This document shows positions 12,361 through 23,800 of a DNA stretch of 64,000 nucleotides, one piece after another. How positions within the stretch are numbered: the first letter of the stretch is position 1; every line of letters begins with the position of its first letter. The notes beneath the pieces were generated by a model. That model was given only the letters and a program-made list of their open reading frames with translations. It was not told where the DNA came from and searched no databases. The stretch lies in assembly GCA_014871385.1 (NCBI GenBank), contig CM026429.1, forward strand, positions 7,474,642 to 7,538,641. The letters are read 5' to 3'. Source of the DNA: Ceratodon purpureus. Its lineage: Eukaryota; Streptophyta; Bryopsida; Pseudoditrichales; Ditrichaceae. The position numbers and the translations under genes are program-made.

Positions 12361-12633
12361 GCCTCAATCTACTATTCTTCACGCTTCAATTCTGTTCCCT
12401 GCTAATATACAAATGACTCTGTACACAAGAGAGAATGCGTGAGGAGTGTTTTTTTATAACCTCAAGCAAAGAGAGAAAACATCATGAGCTACCCTCTTTG
12501 AATTATGGCGGGCTACCAACCGATTGTGGTCCCAAGGGAAACGTTTACCTCATCATATGGAACGGCATATGAAGTGGTAGGGCTCGAAACAAGATGAAGA
12601 AATTACTTACACACATGCTGTCGGTGCGTGTGA

Positions 12634-15600
12634 CTACATGTCGTCCATAACATCAGCGTGTTCATCCTCAACTTGGGTCTCATCTGCTTCGCCTCCCTCG
12701 TCTTCTGTCTCGTTATCATCTCGGTAGTCGTCCTCTTCGTAGGCCGCCTCCTCGTCCCGTTCCTCGTATGCCATGACCTGGTCTATGTCAACTTCGAGAA
12801 CGGGCATACCGGGAGGGAAGTCGTCCTCGACCACTGTATCGTCTGTCATCCTGGGATTTAGAACAACGTCTGGTCTACCTGGTGCTGAAAGTATTAGGTC
12901 GTCCCGCTCTGATGTGACTCTCCGAGCCCTGGGTTCTATGTGCCGAACCACTTTCCATTCAGGATCATTCGGGTCGTCAACAAAGTACACCTGAATGATC
13001 GTCATCCACACAGTCAGACGTGACAGAGGCGTGTTGTAATAGGGTCAGCCACATGGAGTCTTTCGGAAACCTCGCCACAGCCCTCAAATACGAGTTATGA
13101 ACAATCACCAGACGATCCTAGTAAATAAAGTCATAAAATCCTGGTAAACATCAGTACTAACACAGAACTCACCTGCTTGGCGTGGCTGGGTAGTATAAAC
13201 GGCTCGACGTTCAGAGGCATTCTCGCATTAAACTTAACTGACCAGAAGCCGTGAATGTTTTGCCGTATAGTCCGATGGCCCTCCAGATCTGGGCGAATCC
13301 AGGAGCACCTTAACACGTTGTACTTCCGGACGCCGTAGTCAACCTCCATGATGTCGGATATAATGCCTACGTACTGTAGCGCAGCTTCAACGGGGTGAAG
13401 ATCGGCCCTTGACGATCGGCACTCTTGGGTGATAATCGCGGCAACACCGGAGTCGTAACTTACGCTACTACGTCCTTGTTCGCTATCTGTGCGGAAATGG
13501 TAGCCATATGAGTACATGGAGTTATAGTGCTTGACCGTTGGGTACGGCAGTCTTGACATGGATCTCAAATCGTTGCTAACCTCTTCTCCTCCCCCCTCTC
13601 TCTCTCGCACTGTGTCTTCCAACCACGTGGTGAATGGGGTGAAACGGCGGCCGGGCCTGTTTTCGTGCTGTCTTCTTAAGGCATCGTACTCTCTGCTCAA
13701 AAATGGGTGCCCATTTAATTCAGAACGTCAGAATCTAGTTGCCGTAGACACGTAGTTACGGGTACATGTAAGGGACTGTAACTGATTGGCCATCAAATGG
13801 GAGGAAAGAAACCTGAACAAGATGTAAGGGACTGTAACTGATTGGCCATCAAATGGGAGGAAAGAAACCTGAACAAGATGTAAGGGACTGTAACTGATTG
13901 GCCATCAAATGGGAGGAAAGAAACCTGAACAAGGGTTCGGTGATGAGCGAGTGTCGGACAATGTGGTCGTGAACTGCAACCAAGTCTCTCTCCTCCCATA
14001 CGATCTCCCTTGGATTGCCCTCGAATACCTCACCGTTGTCCCTTTCGTCTTCCTCTAGGTCCCACAGAACTCGAGCAAGTCCTGGATACAACCGAAAGTG
14101 CTCCGTGACAAACCCAAGTGTCTCTTCGAACATGTAACCCTCCGCGATTGAGCCCTCTGGTTTCGCTTTATTTCTGACCATGCCCTTGAGGTGACCAAGG
14201 TACCTCTCGCCGCTGTACATCCATCGGGCATGTACAGGGCCGCACCAGTAGAGCTCCCTTGGCAGATGAAGCACGAGGTGACCCATGGAGTTCCAGAACG
14301 CAGGTGGAAAGTGAATCTCAAACAATGCCATTGTCTCCGCGACGTAGTCCATAAGTGGTATAAGCTCCGACCTCTTGATAATCTTGTCGCAGATAAGCTT
14401 GAATGAATGTCCGAGTCGAATCATTGCTACACAGGGCCCATTCGGAAGTAGTCCACGAATGGCTGCTGGTAAGATCTCCTGATTTAAGATATGCCAGTCG
14501 TGAGTTTTCAGGAACTGCAGACGCCCTTTCTCAAGATTGACCAGTTTCTCGAACTTTGCGCAGTGGTCCGTCGGAGTCTGCACCGAGCGTATGGTCCGCA
14601 ACAGTTTCTCTTTCTCATCCGGTCGTAGCACGTACGGGGCATGCGGCTTCAGGTAGTTTGATGTCGCCCCTTGACGTACAAGGTGCAACTCGGGCATGAC
14701 ACCAACTTCTTGCATATCCTTACGTACTGCTATGGTGTCACTCTCACCTAACACGAATCCCATGGCAGTCGCAATCACGTTCTTCTCAGTGTGCATCACG
14801 TCTATTGTATGTCGCACGGGCAATTCCTGCACATTTGCACATATTCATCAGTATATTGGGAAGGAGACAATCTGTATACGCAATTACTACAAGGACTGGT
14901 GCAGTTGCCTGACGTATGATCTCTTCGTCCCCAAGGTAACCCGACGCAGTGGTATGCGGTAAGCACCAACTGCTATCGCTCACGACCCACCATGACTGAA
15001 CTCACATGTCCAGAGCCTGAAGTCCAGATGCGGTCAAACGTGCTCGAACAGAGCACTCAAACCCGGGCCCAACACATCATGAGAAAGTGAAACATTCCCG
15101 AGCAGGTTCACTGGTTAATGAAGGTTTGGAAGTCAGCGTCCCGGCTGCGTCATCCACTCCACGAAATGGTCTTCTGAAATCCAGACTCCCCTACCGCAGG
15201 CACTCTATGCATTCGTCAACAAAATGATCATGTCGAGTAGCACTGACACTTAGAGATGTCACTTTCGAAGCTCATTATGTTAAAAGTACAAAGTTTTGCC
15301 TTGGCGCGTCTCACAGTACAATAGAGGGCTTCAGGTTCCCGAGAGCATCAAGTTGCACCGGCCATGACATATTGACACATCGACACCCAATTATGAACAC
15401 CTACAGTTACTGGCCGTGAACATAAACAACGTCATTCCGACCACATAGAGTAATGAAATGCACATGTATCGCGAAGGGGAAGTTCCATGCTAACCTGCCA
15501 GTACGGAAGCCTATATAGTCCGGTGACCCGTTTGATGCCGTGTCGGCGTACTGGATCATTCTGGCTCGGCCTTCCCTCTTCCTCAAGCCAACGTTCACGT

Positions 15601-17709
15601 TCACGCCCCCATTCCAAGACTTGGGCTCCGGTGGCTGGTTGTGGAGCCGTGTCCCTCTCCACTGTGCCGAAGTTATGCACGTCCGCGCGCATGGGGTGGT
15701 CCTCAGTCAGAAACTTACGTGCACAGTTATAGTAGATGTTTTTATGGAGGACTTTTGAGCGCCGTGACCGGTAACCACCTGCGCAGACCGGGCATCCTAT
15801 GAAGCCCTTTGTCGTGCGACCAGCCATTACCCCGTATGCCGGGAAGTCTCCGATGGTCCATATGACCATCGCCTTCAGCAGAAAGTGGGATGATTGTTTG
15901 TACGACGCCGCATCGAAGTAGTAAACACCGTACGTCCAAAGCTCAAGCAACTCGTCAACTAGAGGGCCAATGAACTCGTCGAAATGGTCCTGCGTCACCG
16001 ACTTCGGCCCTGGAATGAGAACTGCAAGCATAAGAAAGTGTTTCTTTGTGGACAACCAAGGGGCCAAATTATAGTTCATCATCATGACTGCCCAGATCGA
16101 GTATGTACTCCGCTTGTCTCCACTGGGGTTGAATCCATCTGCGATCATGGCCATTCGGATGCTTCTGTCCTCAGTACCGAACTCGGCTAAATACCGGGTA
16201 TTGATCCACTGCCACTGCGCTGAATCAGAGACGTGTTTCATCACTTCGTTGTCGTGCTGCTGAAGTGCATGCCATGTCAACGCGGCGGCCTGGATCGGAC
16301 TTCTATACATTCTCTTGAACCGTGGAGTCAGGGGGAACACCCGGTTGACCTTCTGGGGTACCATTGACTTCCCCACCCGTTTCTTCCGTGGAGCACGGCA
16401 TTTGGGGCAGACGGTGGCTCTCTTCAGATCACCTCGAAACAGGCGGCAACCATTCGCACACGCATCATAGCTCTTGTAGCTATGGCCTAATCTCTTCAAA
16501 TACTCAGCAGCCTCACGGTAACTTGTTGGCAGTGAGTTAGGTTGCGGAAATAATGTAGTACTGAGCAACCTGAATAGCTCGTCCATGTACATGTTCGTGC
16601 ATTTGTGTACCTTTCCGCCGTTGAGTAGCAAGTATGTTGTCGCCATACACGAATACAAGGATCCGGTAAATAAAGGAGTGAGAGCTGCCTCTTCTAACGC
16701 GGCGATGGATATGTCAGTCTCGTCATCTGATTCCCCCCACTCCATTTCGTCCTCGTCAGTACTCCCTTCGCTATCCGACTCATACATCTCTGGTGGAGCT
16801 GGCTGGTCATGTTCCGCATCGGAGGTTGGTGCAGGGAAGTCGCCGTGGTGTCCGTCTTCACCAACACCCCTGCGTCCTTGTTCACCGGTGTTGGTCGGCA
16901 GAGGCAACTCCGCTGACGCATCTGTCTCCGCAGCCACGTCGGGATGCTGCGCTGGAGAGAGAGGCCGTGCTTCGGCTTCGAGATGCTGTGCTTCGGCTTC
17001 TTCCCTAATTCGATCCCCTAAATCGAAGGTCTCCATTACAATCCTGTTCATGTCGACTCCCGGGTCCAACATCCCAGGCCGCAACTGACGCCTGCGTTCC
17101 AGTGCTTGGGCCCCATAATACCAAGATATGTGGTCATCCCACTCTGTATCAGAATCATCAGCATCGTGGCCCTGCGGGAAACAGAGAACCCCGAATTAAG
17201 CAGGTGCGAAGATCCCGAACACGAGCATGATAGGTACGAATTCATCCAACAATGTCTCTACAATTACCCTTACGCATGTCACGAATAAATAAAGGCAATG
17301 GACATTGTCTTGGGCATGGCGTCCCCTTCTGGAGCGGCCCCCGAACAGTGAAAGATTTCGCCTAATATGCAATATGCGCAACTACACCGCATAGAAGCGG
17401 AAAAGCCAAGGACCCCTCGCACCATGATTGAATTGAAGCGACAAAGACAGGGGTCATGAAGAGCGGCCGGCTGGAAAAGAAACTCACCTCCGTGCTGCCC
17501 ATGAAATAAGGATGCCTCCTGTTCTTTCTAATGCATGTTTGGTAATTGGTCAGCGACAGCTCCGTTTCACGCATGTGTAACCTGCAAGGGCAGGGCAGTC
17601 GCCTCCAGCGTCCTCGCTGCGCGATCTCAATCTCCCGATTAAGCAGCTTCGTCTCCCTGGCCTCAATTCTGCGCTCAGAAGGGCGCATGCTACGAATGCT
17701 TTCCGCCAT
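12634..17709 (-). CDS. CACTA transposase (TNP2/TNPD type), 5 exons, about 1,225 aa, intact
   Basis: Predicted exons are 17709-17488, 17171-15495, 14826-13925, 13692-13173 and 12990-12634. All joins keep frame and no stop interrupts the 1,226 codons. Exon 1 resembles the plant transposase-associated N-terminal domain (CPCRLHMRETELSLTN then a PYFMGSTE end). Exon 2 has an acidic linker, then the Tnp2/Transposase_21 catalytic region, including CPKCRAPR, the VYYFDAASYKQSSHFLLKAM block and GCPVCAGGY. Exon 3 is a DUF4218 domain (HTIDVMHTEKNV, then a WHILNQEILP segment). Exon 4 is DUF4216-like, continuing in exon 5 with VYFVDDPNDPEWKVV and a very acidic tail. This order (Transposase_21, DUF4218, DUF4216) is standard for plant CACTA transposases, which act in the nucleus on the CACTA ends. 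Exon 3 ends inside a 56-bp tandem repeat. The open frame suggests potential activity. Confidence 0.9.
13765..13932. repeat. Three 56-bp tandem repeats at a transposase exon/intron boundary
   Basis: Near-identical 56-bp units start at 13765, 13821 and 13877. The first differs at its opening base. On the minus strand each unit contains TTGTTCAGGTTTC. In the copy nearest exon 3 this sits at the predicted donor CAG|GTTTCT (exon end 13925). Each unit therefore carries a potential splice donor and also a plausible TTGTTCAG acceptor. Confidence 0.93.
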
Positions 17710-19533
17710 CTCGCAAACCAAATAGAGCGAAAGACGTCCCCACCACCTAGTAAATTGCTGCAGAACGCATTCCCATCCTGAAACACAAAGTGGGTCCACG
17801 AGGTTAGCATCCCGACACAGACGTCGCGAGAAGAGAGCGCAGTGCACTCCATAGAATTCAACAAACCGTCGGGAACCCTAGACTCCGGCGCCTCCTCTCA
17901 GCATTGTTGTGTATGCTATGTAAGAGCAATCCCACACGAGGGGTCCCAAAAAGTAAAACAGTTTCGCGCAACTAAGTCATCGCCATGGCTACAGCGATCG
18001 TTGCAATGTCGTAGAGACAGACATCGAAATGGACATGGCCAACTTCTGAAACCCTACAAACAGTATCACCTAAGTAAAGTACACTCTTCTCGTAGTTTCT
18101 CGAATACGGTATACGGTGGGTCGTTAAGGGGCAATAAACGGTATGATAAAGGCCACGAGTACGGTGTTGGTCTGGAACGGTACAACAATAAGGTCGGAGA
18201 GACCTGTCACGGCCATCAACGGAACAGTCCCCCTGGTACTCTTGAAATCTACCCAGATCATCTCCACTACACATAAAATAGGATCCCACGTTCTGCCCAA
18301 CAATCCCTTACTGTCCTGACGTCAGTGGATAGCATCGTAGTTTTCGAGGTCCACTACTGACTAACTTGCTCACGACCACTGACTATCCTGCTTTTGGACA
18401 CAAGGTTATGCTTTCTGTCAGAGAAACAAAGCTACATCGTGGACATGGCCTATGAGTGTCCACCATGGTTTCGGAGAAGAAGTAGAGGACAGGATTCGCG
18501 AAGTCGTCACTAGGGAAGGCAATGTACAACACATCTGCGGAAGTTCCAATTGTCCGGGCGATGTCGCAGGCACGGGAAACAACAACTAATAGAAGGGGCA
18601 GAGGAGGGCGGGGAAAGCATATTGAGGCAGGATGTCCAATGGGTAGACCCAGTTGCAGCTACCGTGAATTAGGGTTCCAGAAGCTTCACAGTGCACGACG
18701 GAATGCCTTACAGCACCGAATGCAAAGACGGACCTGGACAGTCGTTGGCGTGATTGAGTATCCCTCAGCCTCCGCAGAGTGAGAAATCACTCGGGTAATC
18801 CCCAGGCATAACATTGACGGTATGTCCTATACGCGCTCCTTGATAGGTGCCGACGATGTTTTCGATCCATAGAAAAGGACGAGTCAGAGATGGGTGTAGA
18901 GGCGGTTGAGGAACGCATAAGTAGACAGGAAGTGAAATGGCTATCCTCTATTGCAACTAACGTGAATTAGGGTTCCAAATGTTTCAGAAAGCAAGGAGGA
19001 GTGACTTACCGGACCGAGTGCGAAGGCAGAGCTGGACGGTCGTTGGAGTGATTGAGTATTCCAGGCTCGGGAGAGTGTGTAGTCACTCCGGTAATCGCAG
19101 GGAAAATATTCAAGGTATGGCCTATACACTCTCCTCTCCGTTGGGCCAAGGCTATTTTCGATTATAGGAAAGGTCCAATTTAATTTCCCCTATTGTCGCC
19201 ATGTCGGAGAAAACTCGGGAGCATGGTCGATGGACTCTACGGTAGTCCAACACATGTCGAAAAGAGACACTCTGATATACGAGGGCAGTCAGGCATGTTG
19301 TGGTAGGGTACGATGGCGTGATGGAGGTGAAGAGGCCGTGTGACTGGCCACTCCAGTAGTGGAGAAAGAGTAGCCGAATTTCTTGCGAAGGTGCGGCGCC
19401 CGTGACTTTACAAGTCCATTTTTGCTATGTACATCATAAATGTACTCTTGATAAAAACGCCTTTGGGATCGACACCTGAAGCAGTGGTTTGTCTCATGCT
19501 AAGTTCAGAATCCAGAGGTTGACTAGGGCGCAA
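17710..19533. promoter_or_regulatory. Long divergent intergenic region of the CACTA element with a 300-bp tandem duplication
   Basis: This interval lies between the transposase start (minus) and the first plus-strand frames, so it should hold both promoters. It contains two diverged direct copies of a roughly 230-bp block offset by 298 bp (18650-18880 and 18950-19175). GTGAATTAGGGTTCCA occurs at 18664 and 18962, and a matching TTTTCGAT...ATAG end closes both. No protein-like frame spans it. Promoter function is inferred from position. Confidence 0.5.
18650..19175. repeat. Diverged tandem duplication, about 300-bp period, in the transposon promoter region
   Basis: Copy A (18650-18880) and copy B (18950-19175) share runs such as GTGAATTAGGGTTCCA, CGTTGG(C/A)GTGATTGAGTAT and TTTTCGAT near the end. 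Small indels separate the copies. In En/Spm elements repeated subterminal motifs bind TNPA. These are internal but lie upstream of both main genes. Confidence 0.75.
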
Positions 19534-19671
19534 ATGGAGCACCGATTGGAACAACGGCGTCATCCACCACGGGAGCCCTGCGGCTGCAATGCGTACAAGG
19601 GAGATAGCGCACCAGATGCACCTCTGCCCATTCCCATTTTGGATACAGCGGGAGTGATCAACCCTTATCAG
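19534..19671 (+). CDS. Possible small upstream exon (weak)
   Basis: An ATG at 19534 starts 46 codons, rich in Arg and Pro then Ile and Pro, ending at a good donor (CCTTATCAG then GTATGTG). It could be a first exon of the F-box-like gene at 19959 or of another element transcript. I do not recognise the peptide, and no matching acceptor is decisive. Confidence 0.25.
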
Positions 19672-19958
19672 GTATGTGCACACATTCGTAACGGAGAGGT
19701 GATTGTTCTAAAGTGTGACATTGTGGAAGGGTTCTCTTAGTGTCGCGGTCAATTTCGAGAGTAGGCATCGTCATTTCCAGAGAGAGAGCGCGTCTGTATA
19801 TTGCGTCAGAGGGCCTTCTACGTTTCATGTTCCATTGCGAAGGCGCCCGAGCAGTCGAATTCGGTAATTGAAACGCTGTCTTCTCCTAGACCGTAGAGTG
19901 ACTTGTCCAGGAGTAGCCTTCGGTCGACATCTCTCATTTCCGCAAAGACGCCCTGGCT

Positions 19959-20513
19959 ATGGCCAACCACCGTGTGGAAGTACAGCAGACCCCGTCAGAG
20001 ATGACGCTCTCCTCCCCTCAAACGTTGTCTGAAGAACCTCAGCAGGCAGTGCAGAACCCGACTTCGTTGATACTTCAGCATGACCAAGGCCACACAGACC
20101 CTGACACTGGGGGTGCTTTGGAACTTCCGCCGCCCCCTCCGGGTTTCCTTGACGGCTTACCTCTTGACGTTGTACAAGATGTTATTTGGCCCATAATCAT
20201 GGACTCAGAAATTTACCTCGACAACTTTAGAGTTTGCTGGGAGCTGCGATGGGTCTGTCGCGGTTGGCGGAACTTTGTCGAGGTTCAACGGGAGTGGTTT
20301 CTCGGATGGCTTGCGTGGATAGCATTCCGAGACTCACAGCGAGATGACGTGCTCGACAGCTGGGACTTGGCACCGGACGCGGATGATGTCTATGTGCCAA
20401 ACCCCGCATACTGGGACTCGGAACCGGATGCAGATGACGTCTATGTGCCAAACCCCGAGGTCCTCCATGAGGGTGACGTGGAACCAGCAGCAGCGGCACC
20501 GCAAGGGGTTTAG
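19959..20513 (+). CDS. Small F-box-like protein encoded within the CACTA element (184 aa)
   Basis: A single uninterrupted frame starts at an ATG in good context (GCTATGGCC). After a Gln/Pro-rich N-terminus of about 65 residues comes LPLDVVQDVIWPII, then a helical Trp-rich stretch with WELRWVCRGWRNFV. This resembles an F-box: LP...V..I, then a conserved (V)C+.W pattern. F-box proteins join SCF ubiquitin ligases through Skp1. Here the motif is only suggestive and no substrate domain follows. The C-terminus carries a duplicated DADDVYVPNP segment, with 22 residues between copies, and an acidic/Ala tail. The gene lies between the divergent transposase and TNPA-like genes. It may be a captured host gene or an element-specific factor. 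Confidence 0.5.
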   Translation: MANHRVEVQQTPSEMTLSSPQTLSEEPQQAVQNPTSLILQHDQGHTDPDTGGALELPPPPPGFLDGLPLDVVQDVIWPIIMDSEIYLDNFRVCWELRWVCRGWRNFVEVQREWFLGWLAWIAFRDSQRDDVLDSWDLAPDADDVYVPNPAYWDSEPDADDVYVPNPEVLHEGDVEPAAAAPQGV

Positions 20514-20841
20514 AGTCCGTAGTTACTAAATAGCGTGCTTTGAAACTTGCTCATCCCACTACGTCTATGGCATTTGTACGAATTTGGAGTTGTGGTAATA
20601 GAGCGAACGTTCTCCTTGAACGCCATCGTTATTTCTTAAACCTTTGGCAGTCTATGTTGCCTGTCACGAGTAATTATGGTTTAACGCTTACACAGTTTGG
20701 GGTCGTGCATTTGCTTCGTGCAGCTTATGCCCGTATTACGGTCCAGACTGCTTTAACTTGTCTTTGTCTGTCCTCACGCAGGTCGCAGCACACTTCCTTG
20801 CTGGCGCCGTGGCTCTCTGCAATTCGAAGTTAGCTGAAGAC

Positions 20842-23800
20842 ATGTCTTCCAACAGCTACAGCTCGGTATGCCCTACCATGATCCCCCAAAGATGTCCCGC
20901 ACTTGTCCGATCATCCCTAACCCGCGTAGTTATCCATGGTCATTGCACTCTTATGTAATGAAGTCGTGAGCCAGCATTCGTGGTGTATTAGTCTTTCGGA
21001 TAGGTTTGTGAGAAGTCTGCAGTGAGTTTCCCCCACTGAAAGCGTGCATTTTTTTGCAGGGCGCTGTGAACAATGGCATACCGGCGATGTCGCAGTACCA
21101 GCAGAGGCCGATGTTTGTTTCACCGTGGGGAGGCACCATGATATTCCCGGGGGCTCCTACTACGTCCATCGGAGGAGGAAACCAAATGCAAATGTTGTTC
21201 CAAGGCTACCCTCCTCCATCAGTTCAATCCCAACCTGTTCCGGGGACGCATCAGCAAAATTCGGATAACGGCAGTCCTATGCCAGAAAACCGTGCCCAAC
21301 CGCAGGCCCTCCTGCAGTACAACCAAGCGCAAGCAAATATGCCAGGAAATAGTGTCCAACCGCAGGCCCTCATGCAGTACAACCCAGCGCAACCGAACAT
21401 GCTTGGCGGGAGCGGTAATGTCACCCCAAGCACTACGGTCAGCAATGGCGTATCCAGTGTGTTCTCTTTCGATAGTAGCAGTGGACAAACGAGGGGGTCC
21501 AGCTCAATGGCCGGGCCACAGTCCTCTCTGGCATGCGGTCCATCCTTTGATGCAAATGGCGTGCAGGTAGCCCTCAGCTCCCAATGTAATTATCCAGGAC
21601 AGATAGCGTGGACGCCGTGGGTAGATGGATGTCAAATCACGAGCATGAGCAGTGGTAATCAGCCAGTAGTAGGTCCCTTGGGCGGTCCATTGACACTGAC
21701 CGCGTCCCGACCCGAACCTCCAACAACCACCACTCAAGGTCCCTCGCAGGTTGCACCTACCATTTGGCAGGAGTCCAAAAAAACAGCCCAGCGCCGTGTA
21801 CAGCGACATGTGAAGAAGGTCTTCACCGAGAAGTCAAAGCAGTACCCAATGGACATCGCATGCACGGAGAAGGGGGACATTGATAAGAGCGTGCGAATTC
21901 ACGTACACAGGTACATAAGGGCAACTGCAAAACGCTTCTTGGATCTTTCGAAGATACACTTCAGAGACCACTCCAACGCCGAGCTGAAGGTTGTCGAGGA
22001 GGATGTCACTAGGCAGTACCACTTCACTCCATCCCTAAGACCTGGTTACATAACTTGGTACATAGAAGAGATACTCAGAACTTCACGGTACCAGTGGCGA
22101 AAGTATTGGGTTGCCACTGGGCGAGGACAAAAGCACAGACAATGTCCGGAGCGATTCTTCCCTTCGTTGGTGAAGTACTAAAACACTGCGGAGTCAGAGG
22201 AGGAGAGTCGGAGAATGAAGTTGGCACGAGCAGCAGCACGGAATGCAAAAGCGACAGCGCCGGAGGGATCCGACGTAGACTCTGTAGTCTCAAACGAGTC
22301 GTGGGACGTAAGCAATATCCACTCCAGATTGTCACTGCATCCATTTCTTACGTTTGACCAAGTATGCGTTAGACCTTACTGATAGCGTTGCTGTACCTCG
22401 CTAATATGCGTTTGTGTTGTTTTGACCACGATTCAGCCACTTCTGGACACGGAAGAGTCACCGGAGTACCTCCAATGGGATGATGATGAATTGGGCGACG
22501 ACACTGCGGAACTTGGAGCACCGGAGGACTCCTCGAATGACGTGCCACACACACAGGTGTGAAACAGTAATGGATAACGAACGTCACACCCATTTTGTAA
22601 TTCCCTTGTAAAGAATACACCGATCTCTCATATTCTACTGAGCCACAAGGTCCATTACAGTAGATATCATTGCGGTTTGTCGAGGCTCTGAACCGTAATT
22701 CCATTTCTGATGCTGAATTTGCCTGTGTGGACGCATTGGGAACAGATTGCAACATCTAAGACCCCCAACAGAGATGGTGATGTGGAAGTCGCAGGAGAGG
22801 TAAGCGCGCTCCATTCGTAGCTGTTGAACTAACCCGCACTCCGTGTGTCCCTCGGCATGCACTGTTAACCATATACCTGGTTCACTGTCATGGAATGGTT
22901 AAGAAGGTCGAGTCCTATTTTCACTAACAGAGAGAACTGCGCTGCAGAGAGACGAGACCTTTGCTACTGCGAGCCCTGCGTACGTCGAGAGATCGGTGGA
23001 TCACAGAGACACGGGCGGAGTGCCGAGAGAAGTCGCACGTGAACTCAACTCTCTGAAGTCGTCTATGTATAACATGTCAGTGTGGCGTGATGGCATGGAT
23101 AGGCAGATGGCGAGGAACTCCGAGCAGATGGCGAGGAACTCCGAGGATATGACTGACGTGAAGAAAAAACTTGACCTACTGCTGGAGCTACAATTGAATG
23201 GCCTCAGGAAGGGTTCGACAAGAGCGTCCACAGCGGAGGTTCTTGACAAGTCGGCAAATTCAAGAGGGAATTTCGAGCACACACCATCTCCGGCCACAAC
23301 CGACAACTCCAGAGAGCGCCCGCACATGCAGAAAACATTCTCTACATCCGGGGTATCCGACGATGGTCGGGACTCCGAATACGGTATCGTGAGAAGAGGT
23401 ATGGATCCCATCACAGCGACTCTTCTAAGAAACTGGCATTGTCCTACTCATTTGAGATCTCTGCCCCTCTACTTATAGTAGCTTCCCATTTTGACACCCA
23501 TCGCTGCGAATGAGATGTGCGACTGAGTCAGGGTTCCACTTACCTCGCAGATATGACTCCAGGAGGGGGTACAACCGTGAACCCAAGGTGCGACCCCGTA
23601 GAAGTCAATGGGAAGACGAACTCGCTCGAAGTAGGACAACACGTTCGTACGAACGAGCCATCAGACACGAACGATGACAACCCCTGTCTTGTAGTGAACT
23701 CGCCTATCCAAGCAGTGACGAGTACCAATGCGCCAACAGCGGCGCAGGCCGCCTTCGGAGCATACAACGACGATCTGTTCATGAAGACGACACCGAATCC

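Noticed and set aside
13793-13999. Coding interpretation of the 56-bp repeats on the minus strand
   Set aside because: The repeated peptide is just the tandem DNA read through past the exon 3 donor. The spliced frame to DUF4216 is better supported.
17362-17847. Transposase start at the upstream ATG (17847)
   Set aside because: The upstream residues resemble no transposase N-terminus. The ATG at 17709 begins the domain-like segment and the frame joins cleanly to exon 2.
18522-18782. 86-codon plus-strand frame as a gene
   Set aside because: It overlaps the first copy of the non-coding 300-bp duplication and the frame is not kept in the second copy.
22168-22197. A micro-intron (GTGAAG...TCAGAG) that would remove the TAA in the TNPA-like gene
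   Set aside because: It would be only 30 nt, below the length plant spliceosomes normally use, although it contains a TACTAAAAC branch-point-like run. I kept the stop as real.
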